NCBI GenBank assembly: GCA_009779045.1 | Contig: WREZ01000008.1 | Coordinates: 1 to 15,147, forward strand | Direction of reading: 5' to 3' | Source of the DNA: Candidatus Bathycorpusculum sp. | Lineage (GTDB): Archaea; Thermoproteota; Bathyarchaeia; Bathyarchaeales; Bathycorpusculaceae | Length of the DNA: 15,147 bases | Part shown: one piece after another, positions 6,755-12,953 of the stretch | Numbering within the stretch: position 1 is the stretch's first letter | Layout of the letters: every line of letters begins with the position of its first letter | Position numbers and translations under genes: made by a program | Notes under the pieces: generated by a model | Told to the model about the DNA's origin: nothing | Seen by the model: the letters and a program-made list of their open reading frames with translations, nothing else | Databases searched by the model: none

Positions 6755-7063
6755 TTAGTAATCGTCACCCTCATTACGACTAAGTTTACGCAATGCTCGA
6801 CCTTTTAGAGGAACATTCTTTAGTTTTACATCATCTTCAAAGATATCATCAGGTTGACGCTCAACAGTTTGTCGTTTCACAGTTTCCCCACAAACACCTT
6901 GCGACAACAAACGTCGTTTATTACACATAGCATAAGTACATTTTATAACACTACAGTATTCGTCACCGTCTTTACACCAAACACCGTCTCGCCTAAACCA
7001 AGCGACATTTTTACCACACCTAAAAGATGAGCACCCTGGTGAACAAGATTTTGATTGAGCCAT
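6755..7063 (-). CDS. Uncharacterised small 8-cysteine protein
   Basis: I do not recognise this 102-residue protein. Residues 1-60 hold eight cysteines (7, 11, 16, 30, 37, 42, 47, 58), among them CSPGC and CTYAMC, mixed with aromatic and basic residues. This suggests two zinc sites or an Fe-S cluster. Residues 60-102 are Cys-free, charged and probably disordered, with an acidic patch (DDIFEDD at 72-78) and a basic stretch (KGRALRKLSR). The call as a real gene rests on a strong Shine-Dalgarno (GAGGTG, 7074-7069 on the minus strand) five bases before the ATG, a TATA box about 40 nt upstream, a terminator at its end, and the Cys spacing. Its role is unknown. The flanking genes suggest an RNA- or transcription-linked function, which is inference. 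Confidence 0.7.
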   Translation of the reverse strand: MAQSKSCSPGCSSFRCGKNVAWFRRDGVWCKDGDEYCSVIKCTYAMCNKRRLLSQGVCGETVKRQTVERQPDDIFEDDVKLKNVPLKGRALRKLSRNEGDDY

Positions 7064-7101
7064 ACATACACCTCAAGTTAGTTTCAAAATCTAAACATAT
7101 C

Positions 7102-7110
7102 ATTTTATAT
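7102..7110 (-). promoter_or_regulatory. Putative TATA box for the 8-cysteine protein gene
   Basis: On the minus strand this reads atataaaat, about 40-47 nt before the ATG at 7063. That leaves room for a short leader carrying the GAGGTG ribosome site. Confidence 0.45.
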
Positions 7111-7203
7111 TTGCTAATATTTATTAAACATCAGAAATAATATAAACTTTATTGTAACACCACCACAAAATAACATTATAACCCAGAAGAAACAAGGAAA
7201 CAG

Positions 7204-7211
7204 TATAAAAA
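7204..7211 (+). promoter_or_regulatory. Putative TATA box for taw1
   Basis: The box tataaaaa lies 28-35 nt before the ATG at 7239, and no Shine-Dalgarno is present in between. Spacing fits a transcript starting only a few bases before the start codon. Confidence 0.5.
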
Positions 7212-7238
7212 CACAACAAGTACATAAAAACAATTAAC

Positions 7239-8216
7239 ATGGAATGTGCAGTATTGGAACAAACAATTCCAGACCCCCTTAAACAAACGCTAAAAAAACA
7301 AAAATACCATCTTATAGGCAACCATTCAGCAGTTAAACGCTGCAAATGGCTATATGAATCAATAATAAATGATAGAGTCTGCTACAAAGAAAAATTCTAC
7401 GGCATAAAAAGCCATCAATGCCTACAAATGACCCCCGCATTATATTACTGCACACAACAATGCCTCTTCTGCTGGAGAGCCCAAAGCGGCGACTTACAAG
7501 TCACATGGGACGAAATGAAACTGCCCTCATTAAACCAACCAGAAGAAATCATAAACGCAAGCATCAAAGCACAAGAAAAAATCCTCAGCGGATACAAAGG
7601 CCATCCAAAAGTAAACTGGCGTAAACTAACCGAAGCACACCAACCAAAAAATGTAGCAATAAGTCTAACAGGCGAACCAACACTCTACCCAAACATAAGC
7701 GAACTTATCAGAACATATCAACAAAAAGAATTCACAGTCTTCCTAGTAACCAACGGCACTCTACCCGAAAGACTAACAAAACTAACCCAAGAACCAACAC
7801 AAATGTATATCTCTCTCTGTGCACCAAATGAACAACTCTACAAAAAAATCTGCCGTCCACTCATACCCAAAGCCTGGGAATACCTCAATGAATCATTAGA
7901 GCTCCTTCAAAGCTTCAAATGCAGAACCGCACTACGAATGACCCTTGTTAAAAATCACAACATGAACAACGTGGATCAATACGCCAAACTAGTCGAGAAA
8001 GCCAACCCAACATTTATCGAAGCAAAAGCATACATGCACGTTGGCTTTTCTAATTTACGACTAGGATTTGATGACATGCCCCAACTCGCAGAAGTCAGAA
8101 CATTTGCAGAAGAACTATCAGAAAAAATAGGGTACAACATAATTGATGAATCCACAGACAGCCGCGTAGTTTTACTAAGCCGCAAAAACATAAACAACAA
8201 AAACATACAAGGATAA
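7239..8216 (+). CDS. taw1: 4-demethylwyosine synthase (Taw1/TYW1), radical SAM
   Basis: This 325-residue protein would convert m1G37 of tRNA-Phe to 4-demethylwyosine (imG-14) using pyruvate, forming the tricyclic base. The radical-SAM triad is Cys71-x3-Cys75-x2-Cys78 followed by WR. A second cluster is expected from Cys35, Cys48 and Cys61. Their spacing of 13 and 13, then 10 to the triad, is the same as in Methanocaldococcus TYW1 (Cys26, 39, 52, 62, 66, 69). SLTGEPTLYP at 142-151 and EAKAYMHVGFSNLRL at 261-275 are further TYW1 stretches. There is no flavodoxin domain, as expected for the archaeal form. Its substrate is the product of Trm5, encoded 0.8 kb away on the other strand. The next plus-strand gene is the translin-like RNase. 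Confidence 0.95.
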   Translation: MECAVLEQTIPDPLKQTLKKQKYHLIGNHSAVKRCKWLYESIINDRVCYKEKFYGIKSHQCLQMTPALYYCTQQCLFCWRAQSGDLQVTWDEMKLPSLNQPEEIINASIKAQEKILSGYKGHPKVNWRKLTEAHQPKNVAISLTGEPTLYPNISELIRTYQQKEFTVFLVTNGTLPERLTKLTQEPTQMYISLCAPNEQLYKKICRPLIPKAWEYLNESLELLQSFKCRTALRMTLVKNHNMNNVDQYAKLVEKANPTFIEAKAYMHVGFSNLRLGFDDMPQLAEVRTFAEELSEKIGYNIIDESTDSRVVLLSRKNINNKNIQG

Positions 8217-8255
8217 AACGTCGTTAAAACACGAACTCAAAAAAATGATTCCGAC

Positions 8256-8263
8256 ATTTAAAT
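8256..8263 (+). promoter_or_regulatory. Possible TATA box for the translin gene
   Basis: The box atttaaat lies about 50 nt before the GTG at 8309, leaving a leader of roughly 25 nt with AGGTG (8299-8303) five bases before the start. A second A/T block at 8288-8296 is too close to the start to serve unless the transcript begins inside the gene. Confidence 0.3.
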
Positions 8264-8308
8264 AGATAAATAAGAAGTGGAATTAATTATTTATATTAAG
8301 GTGAAAAA

Positions 8309-8968
8309 GTGACCACCCTTAAAACAGTTCTTGAAGAAATAAAACAGGATCTAATGCAAAAAAACAAACTCCGAGAAGACACACATGAATACATGCGCAA
8401 AGCAACCAGCTTAGCCAAACAAGCAATACTTCTAATCCACCAAAAAAAGCAGCCAGAGGCAGAAAAAACAGTTAGAGACGCCACAGAAAAAATTGCTGAA
8501 CTACAAAAACTCGCCAAACAATATCCTGACATCATCTACTGCGGCATGTTTAGTGATGCACTACAAGAATACGCAGAAGCTAACATTCTCTTGACACTGA
8601 TAAAAGAAAACAGGTTTATCACACCTAAAGAAATCAATGTACCATCAATCGAATACACACTTGGCCTAGCAGATGTTGTCGGCGAATACAGACGCTTATC
8701 CCTTGACACTCTACGAGAAGGAGAGGTAGAAAAAGGGGAAGAGTACCTCAAAGGAATGGATGAAATCTTTATTGAACTTCTCGCACTTGACGAAGCATAC
8801 ATGCTTGTACCGGGTTTAAGACGAAAAACGGATGTTGCAAGAAAAATCATTGAAACAACCCGTGGCGATATAACACAGGAAGTAAGACGAAAAGCCCTCG
8901 AAGATTACCTCAAACACTTCAAACAAACACAAATTAAACCCAGGAAAAACAAAAACAAAACCCAATAA
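8309..8968 (+). CDS. Archaeal translin/TRAX-like RNase (C3PO homolog)
   Basis: This 219-residue, almost all-helical protein starts at a GTG behind AGGTG (8299-8303, 5 nt spacing). The central stretch ALQEYAEANIL (84-94) and the later LGLADVVGEYRRL (118-130) are the translin-family core. The four acidic residues that make TRAX an Mg-dependent RNase appear kept: Glu87 and Glu90 (E-x2-E) and Asp122 and Glu126 (D-x3-E), with the same internal spacing as human TRAX. The C-terminal tail (206-219) is lysine-rich and probably disordered. Archaeal members form hollow octamers that cut single-stranded RNA inside the cage. In a fungus C3PO trims pre-tRNA 5' fragments, so the position between taw1 and a tRNA-binding protein is suggestive. 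The family is clear, while the RNA target here is inferred. Confidence 0.88.
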   Translation: MTTLKTVLEEIKQDLMQKNKLREDTHEYMRKATSLAKQAILLIHQKKQPEAEKTVRDATEKIAELQKLAKQYPDIIYCGMFSDALQEYAEANILLTLIKENRFITPKEINVPSIEYTLGLADVVGEYRRLSLDTLREGEVEKGEEYLKGMDEIFIELLALDEAYMLVPGLRRKTDVARKIIETTRGDITQEVRRKALEDYLKHFKQTQIKPRKNKNKTQ

Positions 8969-8979
8969 AATTACACACC

Positions 8980-8987
8980 TATAAAAT
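8980..8987 (+). promoter_or_regulatory. Putative TATA box upstream of the tRNA-binding protein
   Basis: The box tataaaat lies 11 nt after the translin stop. A transcript starting about 25 nt downstream would have a leader of roughly 90 nt before the ATG at 9100. That leader contains the palindrome aacatatgtt (9018-9027). Confidence 0.4.
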
Positions 8988-9099
8988 TTGTCTAACTTGT
9001 AATTTGACAGTTATCCAACATATGTTAGAGATAGATTTTAGGACAATTAAGGAAAAATATTATCTTAAGGTTCATCTAACATTTAATCAGTGGAATTAT

Positions 9100-9444
9100 A
9101 TGGCAACATCAGAAATAACGGAAATATCATTTAGTGATTTTGAGAAACTTGACTTAAGGGTTGGAAAAATACTTGAAGCAACACCTATTCCAGAGTCAAA
9201 AAAGTTAGTTAAGCTTGTGGTTGATTTTGGTGTAGAGCAACGTCAAGCGGTGGCGGGGATTCTTAAATTTTATACACCTGAAGAGCTTGTTGGGAAGAAG
9301 TGTGTTTTTTTGTTGAATCTTCAGCGTCGTATGTTGGCGGGTATAGAGTCTCAGTGTATGGTTTTAGCTGCTGAAGATGATGTGGGTAATGTTTCGGTTT
9401 TGCAGCCTGAGAGGGATATCGGTGAGGGCAGTAGAATTGGGTAA
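9100..9444 (+). CDS. Stand-alone tRNA-binding OB-fold protein (MetRS beta subunit / EMAP-II, CsaA-like)
   Basis: The protein is 114 residues from ATG 9100. It is one OB-fold tRNA-binding domain: ISFSDFEKLDLRVGKI at the N-terminus, then the KLVKLVVDFG strand, QAVAGILKFY, EELVGKK, LLNLQRRMLAGIESQCMVLAA and the closing GEGSRIG. This matches the C-terminal dimerisation/tRNA-binding domain of methionyl-tRNA synthetase, which archaea often encode as a separate beta subunit, and is also similar to CsaA and Arc1p/EMAP-II. It probably delivers tRNA to MetRS or dimerises it. The frame stays open upstream to a TTG at 9004 and passes an ATG at 9022. I chose 9100 because the family begins only a few residues before the S-x-x-D-F-x-K-L-D-L-R-V-G core and the extra 32 residues do not look conserved. 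Confidence 0.85.
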   Translation: MATSEITEISFSDFEKLDLRVGKILEATPIPESKKLVKLVVDFGVEQRQAVAGILKFYTPEELVGKKCVFLLNLQRRMLAGIESQCMVLAAEDDVGNVSVLQPERDIGEGSRIG

Positions 9445-9543
9445 AGTCGTTTCCGTTTTTTATTTGTTCGTTTTTTTGTTGTGGGAAAAGTAAATTATTT
9501 AGCGTCTGTGTTATTGTAAGATTATTTGTGGAAGGTTTAGTTA

Positions 9544-10548
9544 ATGGTAGTAAATGAAGAAGCGCTTATGTGGGTCGAAAAGTATCGACCAAAAATTCTT
9601 AGAGATGTGGTGGATCAGCATGATATTGTAGAGAGTTTAAAGGCGTTTATGAAGAATCCGAAGGTTATGCCCCATTTGATGTTTGCGGGTATACCGGGTA
9701 CGGGGAAGACTACGACAGCATTGTGTATTGCGCACGAATTGTTCGGTATACAGAATTGGAGAAATTTTACTTTGGAGCTTAATGCTTCTGATGAGAGGGG
9801 TATTGATACTGTCCGGGAGCGTGTTAAAGATTTTTCGCGTTATAGTAGGGGCGCGTTTGGTGATGTACCTTTTGCGTTGATCATTTTAGATGAGTGTGAT
9901 CAAATGACTGGGCCGGCTCAGACAGCTCTTAGGCGTATTATGGAAACTAGCAGTCGTACGTCTAGATTTATTTTGATTTGTAATCAATCTAGTAAAATTA
10001 TTGAGCCCATTCAGAGCAGATGTGCAATTTTTAGGTTTTCTAGGCTTGATAGAACGGCTATGATAGAGCATTTAAAAGATATAGCTAAAAAAGAGAAGGT
10101 AGACATATCTGTTGAAGCTGTTGAGAGAATTGTAGACTATGCTGAAGGGGACTTACGTCATGCTATAAACGCTTTACAGACTGCAGCAGCTTATAAAGAT
10201 GGGAGTCCTGTAGATGAGAGGATTGTGTCTCAGATTATAGGTGAAGCGAGTCCTAAGCAGGTTCAGCTTATGCTAAATAAAGCGATTAATGGTGATTTTA
10301 TAGAAGCTCGACGGGTAATGTATGATATTATTGGCACATATGGTTTTTCAGGTACAGAGATTATTCGTCAAATGCAGAAAGAGCTTTTTAAAATTAGTTA
10401 TATACCTCCAGAACAGAAAGCGGAACTTAGCAACATCATAGGGGAATATGATTATCGTCTAACTCAGGGTGCTAACAGTGATCTTCAGTTAAGTGCGCTT
10501 TTAGCTCAATTTGCTAAAGCGGGTAAAGCCTTAGGGGAAAACAGTTGA
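9544..10548 (+). CDS. rfcS: Replication factor C small subunit
   Basis: This 334-residue AAA+ clamp-loader ATPase is of usual length. The RFC boxes appear in order: MWVEKYRP at 9-16 (box II), Walker A GIPGTGKTT at 49-57 with Lys55, ELNASDERGID at 78-88, Walker B LIILDECDQM at 112-121, ALRRIME at 128-134, sensor 1 around FILICNQ (142-148), the SRC arginine-finger motif at 158-160 and sensor 2 GDLRHAIN at 202-209. The Walker B variant is DECD where many small subunits have DEAD. With the large subunit it forms the pentamer that opens PCNA at primer ends. GGAAGGT at 9530-9536 is a reasonable ribosome site. The stop overlaps the rfcL start by 4 nt. Codons in this gene are strongly G/T-biased. Confidence 0.97.
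   Translation: MVVNEEALMWVEKYRPKILRDVVDQHDIVESLKAFMKNPKVMPHLMFAGIPGTGKTTTALCIAHELFGIQNWRNFTLELNASDERGIDTVRERVKDFSRYSRGAFGDVPFALIILDECDQMTGPAQTALRRIMETSSRTSRFILICNQSSKIIEPIQSRCAIFRFSRLDRTAMIEHLKDIAKKEKVDISVEAVERIVDYAEGDLRHAINALQTAAAYKDGSPVDERIVSQIIGEASPKQVQLMLNKAINGDFIEARRVMYDIIGTYGFSGTEIIRQMQKELFKISYIPPEQKAELSNIIGEYDYRLTQGANSDLQLSALLAQFAKAGKALGENS
9573..9590 (+). repeat. 6-bp hairpin repeat, copy 1 (start of rfcS)
   Basis: ggtcga (9573-9578) and tcgacc (9585-9590) can pair around a 6-base loop. The same stem recurs at 10562-10579. It sits about 27 nt inside rfcS, over the WVEKYRP codons. Confidence 0.5.
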
Positions 10549-11774
10549 AAAACGATTTATGGGTCGAAAAATATCGACCAACATCAATTAAAGATATCAT
10601 AGGTAATGAAGAGGCAAAAACAGTATTTACTGAGTGGTTAGAAAATAAAAGACCCACTAAAAAAGCTGTGCTGCTCTATGGGCCGCCAGGTGTGGGCAAA
10701 ACAACTCTTGTTAACGCTGCTGCAAATGAATACAAATTTAGAATTATAGAAATGAACGCTAGCGATACACGGTCAGAGAAAGCAGTTAATCGTATAGCAA
10801 ACCCTGCAACTTCATTTACAGGGTTAGACAAGTTTTCCAGTGAAATTAAAGGTAACATGTTATTTATGGATGAAGTTGACGGCATAGCAGGTAACGAAGA
10901 TCGGGGTGGAGTTAATGCCATCATCAAAATTATTGAAAACACACGCACACCCATTATAATGGCAGCCAATGACTGTGAACTTGAAAAATTACGCCCCCTA
11001 AAAAAACTCTGTCTACTAATCAGATTCCAACAAACCCGCATCCCACTAATTATAATGGCACTTAAAAAAATATGTGAACAAGAACACATAACATATGAAT
11101 TTGCAGCTCTGGAAAAAATTGCAACAAACAGTCAAGGTGATGTACGCTCAGCAATTAACGATTTACAAGGATTAAGTGAAGAAGGCAAAACCCTAACCGA
11201 ACAAGACACTTTAGCATTAGGGTCAAGAAGTAAAGACATTAGCATGTATGATACCCTAAAAAGTTATTTTGCTACAAAAAACATTGCAGAAGCAGTATCA
11301 CTTCTCAATTTCTCAAACGTAGAATATGATGATTTATTAATGGCTATAGGCGATAACATACCTCGTCGTCACAGTAACCCAGTTGATCTTGCAGAAGCAT
11401 ACAATTACCTATCACAAGCAGATGTTTTTCGAGGAAAAATAGGAACAGAAAACTGGCACCTACTAAAATACGTCTACAACAACTTAGCCCAAGCCGCAGC
11501 AGTTAACCCTGAATCATACAAACCCTTTGAGTTTATTTCACCACCAATCAGAGTTATCACACTATTTTGGACAAAAAGCAAACGCACCATGTTAAATAGT
11601 ATCTGCACAAAAATCAGCGCTCAATGTCACATCAGTAAATATGAAACAAAAATGATATACATACCATATCTCAGACTAATGTTACAACAAAAAAAGAAAG
11701 CAAACACACTAATCAAGTGGCTAAAACTTACGTCTGAAGAAGTGACCTTCTTAACAAGTTTAAAAATGTTTTAG
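10545..11774 (+). CDS. rfcL: Replication factor C large subunit
   Basis: This 409-residue AAA+ protein starts at TTG 10545, overlapping the rfcS stop (TTGA). It has LWVEKYRP at 5-12, Walker A YGPPGVGKTT at 45-54 with Lys52, EMNASDTRS at 69-77, Walker B LFMDEVDGI at 106-114, sensor 1 near IIMAAND (137-143) and sensor 2 GDVRSAIN at 198-205. It lacks the SRC arginine finger, as expected for the large subunit. The C-terminal collar helices run from about 230, and the protein ends SLKMF. I see no standard PCNA-interacting box (Q-x-x-L/I-x-x-F-F) at the end, where many archaeal large subunits carry one. Base composition changes from G/T-rich to A/C-rich near the beginning of this gene (about 10.6-10.95 kb). 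Confidence 0.95.
   Translation: MKNDLWVEKYRPTSIKDIIGNEEAKTVFTEWLENKRPTKKAVLLYGPPGVGKTTLVNAAANEYKFRIIEMNASDTRSEKAVNRIANPATSFTGLDKFSSEIKGNMLFMDEVDGIAGNEDRGGVNAIIKIIENTRTPIIMAANDCELEKLRPLKKLCLLIRFQQTRIPLIIMALKKICEQEHITYEFAALEKIATNSQGDVRSAINDLQGLSEEGKTLTEQDTLALGSRSKDISMYDTLKSYFATKNIAEAVSLLNFSNVEYDDLLMAIGDNIPRRHSNPVDLAEAYNYLSQADVFRGKIGTENWHLLKYVYNNLAQAAAVNPESYKPFEFISPPIRVITLFWTKSKRTMLNSICTKISAQCHISKYETKMIYIPYLRLMLQQKKKANTLIKWLKLTSEEVTFLTSLKMF
10562..10579 (+). repeat. 6-bp hairpin repeat, copy 2 (start of rfcL)
   Basis: This is the same stem as at 9573-9590: ggtcga (10562-10567) pairs with tcgacc (10574-10579) around a 6-base loop. It lies 17 nt inside rfcL. Over the seven codons for WVEKYRP the two genes differ by a single silent base. 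Confidence 0.5.
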
Positions 11775-11778
11775 GAGG
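11774..11778 (+). promoter_or_regulatory. Strong Shine-Dalgarno for the Cys-rich gene after rfcL
   Basis: GGAGG begins on the last base of the rfcL stop codon. Two ATGs follow. The one at 11784 (5 nt spacing) opens a five-codon frame ending in TAA, while the one at 11788 (9 nt spacing) opens the 108-codon gene. Because only the second gives a protein, I take it as the start, but the five-codon frame could be translated. Confidence 0.6.
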
Positions 11779-11787
11779 AAAATATGG

Positions 11788-12114
11788 ATGCTATTAAATA
11801 AAAAAGGCTTCAAACTTCCACGTGTTGAAAAAGAAAAATTCATCACGCTAATACGGTTAGGTCTAGAGTATGATAACCAAAAAATGTTATTTAGTGTAAA
11901 AAACTACAATAACATAAACCAGCTACGAGACACTCTACAAGACATTTTAAAATCAGAAATCTCATTTACTCAAACCTGCAACATTTGCAACATAGATTTT
12001 GGATGCAGCACCTGTAAATATGCTAAAGCCTGTCCAACAAAAGATTTACCATTTAGTTGTGTATGTAACCAATGTTTACGACCTAAAAAACAAATACAAC
12101 AACAACTATTCTAA
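11788..12114 (+). CDS. Uncharacterised 8-cysteine protein in the RFC operon
   Basis: I do not recognise this 108-residue protein with certainty. Residues 1-60 are Cys-free and look helical and globular (KLPRVEKEKF, LIRLGLEYDN, then INQLRDTLQDILKSEISF). Residues 64-96 carry eight cysteines at 64, 67, 73, 76, 82, 91, 93 and 96, in pairs CNIC, CSTC and CVCNQC. This fits two zinc sites or one zinc and one Fe-S cluster. The tail KKQIQQQLF is basic and glutamine-rich. The gene lies 13 nt after rfcL behind a GGAGG site, so it is translated from the clamp-loader mRNA. A role with RFC, PCNA or DNA is an inference from that position. The end QQQLF is not a full PIP box. Codon use is A/C-ending, like the 3' part of rfcL. 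Confidence 0.75.
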   Translation: MLLNKKGFKLPRVEKEKFITLIRLGLEYDNQKMLFSVKNYNNINQLRDTLQDILKSEISFTQTCNICNIDFGCSTCKYAKACPTKDLPFSCVCNQCLRPKKQIQQQLF

Positions 12115-12387
12115 CATTTTTCTCAGCCTAAATTTTGAAGTCATATACTACAAAACTAAGCGTAATTATCTTTACTATTTTGCGTTACAACTTGTAACAA
12201 ATATATCCAATAATGCCTTAAGGGTTTTGTTAGAAATTGTTAGTAATATGCCAAAAGATACTATCAAACAGTAAAATAGGAATACGTATTGTTGTTGAAT
12301 TTTGGGTTTTTGTTATAGAATCCTTTTAATGTATTTCTGTTATTATTCGTAAGTTCTAAAGGGCAAGACAGTTTGAGAGGGAAAAAG
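12115..12387. other. AT-rich spacer between RFC operon and gins23-mcm, with palindromes and skew flip
   Basis: This spacer of 273 bases carries no convincing gene. It contains the perfect inverted repeat gttacaa-c-ttgtaac (12184-12198) and the short palindromes ccttaagg (12216-12223) and aatacgtatt (12281-12290). A TATA-like ttttaat (12324-12330) may drive gins23. The plus strand turns from A/C-rich to G/T-rich inside it. A 91-codon frame at 11999-12274 overlaps the Cys-rich gene out of frame and looks accidental. Confidence 0.5.
12184..12198. repeat. Perfect 7-bp inverted repeat
   Basis: gttacaa and ttgtaac flank a single C. The arms are too close to form a natural RNA hairpin, so a dimeric DNA-binding protein site is the more likely meaning if it is functional. 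Confidence 0.4.
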
Positions 12388-12939
12388 ATGCATACAAATA
12401 TTGGTATATTGGATTTTTGTTACGAGAACTCGTTGATTACTGTTGTTGCTAATCGTAATTTTGCTGAAGTAAAATTGGCTGGTTTAAATGTTGGCCCGTT
12501 TGATGAGGGTAATGAGTATCAGGTTTATTATTGGATAGCGAAAGAGTTACAGGCTGTGGGTGTTGTGCATTTGAGGGAGGAGGAGGTTTTGGATGGAAGT
12601 AAGTTATACAAGGTGCAGTGGAAGGAAGGCATTCAGGTTCCGGGTATGATTTCTGAGCTACCGCAGGATTTTTATCCGAAGCTTCGCAGGTTTTTGGTTT
12701 TTGCTGAGGCTGAGGCTGTTCAGCCTGAGAAAATTCAGGAGTATCATAAAGTTAAGGCGTTAGCAAGGGACATTATTAATTCTCGTCTTAAGAAAATTAT
12801 AGCTTTATCGTCGGCGTCGGCTCAGAGTGATCAGATATTGAAGAAGTTGACTACTGAAGAAAGGGTTATTTATGAGCAGCTTGGTGAGTTAATTTCTGCT
12901 TGGAAAAATCAGATTCTGCAAAAGCATGAGAAGCATTAG
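12388..12939 (+). CDS. gins23: GINS complex subunit Gins23
   Basis: The protein is 183 residues from ATG 12388. A TTG 15 nt upstream is in frame, but GAGAGGG (12376-12382) sits 5 nt before the ATG, so I prefer the ATG. The N-terminal part, with EVKLAGLNVGPFDEGNEYQV at about 27-46 and YWIAKELQ after it, is the small beta-rich B domain. The following helical part with ELPQDFYPKL at about 90-99 and two long helices is the A domain. B before A is the Psf2/Psf3 (Gins23) order; Gins15/51 has A before B. GINS joins MCM and Cdc45/RecJ in the replicative CMG helicase. The gene stands 14 nt before mcm, the gene order known for Sulfolobus gins23. Codons are strongly G/T-biased. Confidence 0.88.
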   Translation: MHTNIGILDFCYENSLITVVANRNFAEVKLAGLNVGPFDEGNEYQVYYWIAKELQAVGVVHLREEEVLDGSKLYKVQWKEGIQVPGMISELPQDFYPKLRRFLVFAEAEAVQPEKIQEYHKVKALARDIINSRLKKIIALSSASAQSDQILKKLTTEERVIYEQLGELISAWKNQILQKHEKH

Positions 12940-12953
12940 GTGTGTGTATGTAA

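Noticed and set aside
7124..7345. 73-codon minus-strand frame with hydrophobic product across the taw1 start
   Set aside because: It covers the taw1 promoter and first codons. Its hydrophobic look follows from reading A/C-rich DNA on the opposite strand.
9004..9099. N-terminal extension of the tRNA-binding protein from TTG 9004
   Set aside because: The residues do not resemble the family, TTG has no ribosome site, and ATG 9100 gives the usual length.
11784..11801. Five-codon frame (MDAIK) directly behind the GGAGG site
   Set aside because: Its spacing is good, but it is too short to call. The overlapping ATG at 11788 gives the real protein. A translated mini-frame cannot be excluded.
11999..12274. 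91-codon plus-strand frame after the Cys-rich gene
   Set aside because: It overlaps the last 116 bases of the Cys-rich gene in another frame, has no ribosome site, and gives a low-complexity product unlike any protein I know.
12373..12387. TTG start for gins23
   Set aside because: The ATG at 12388 has GAGAGGG at proper distance. The TTG itself overlaps that ribosome site region.
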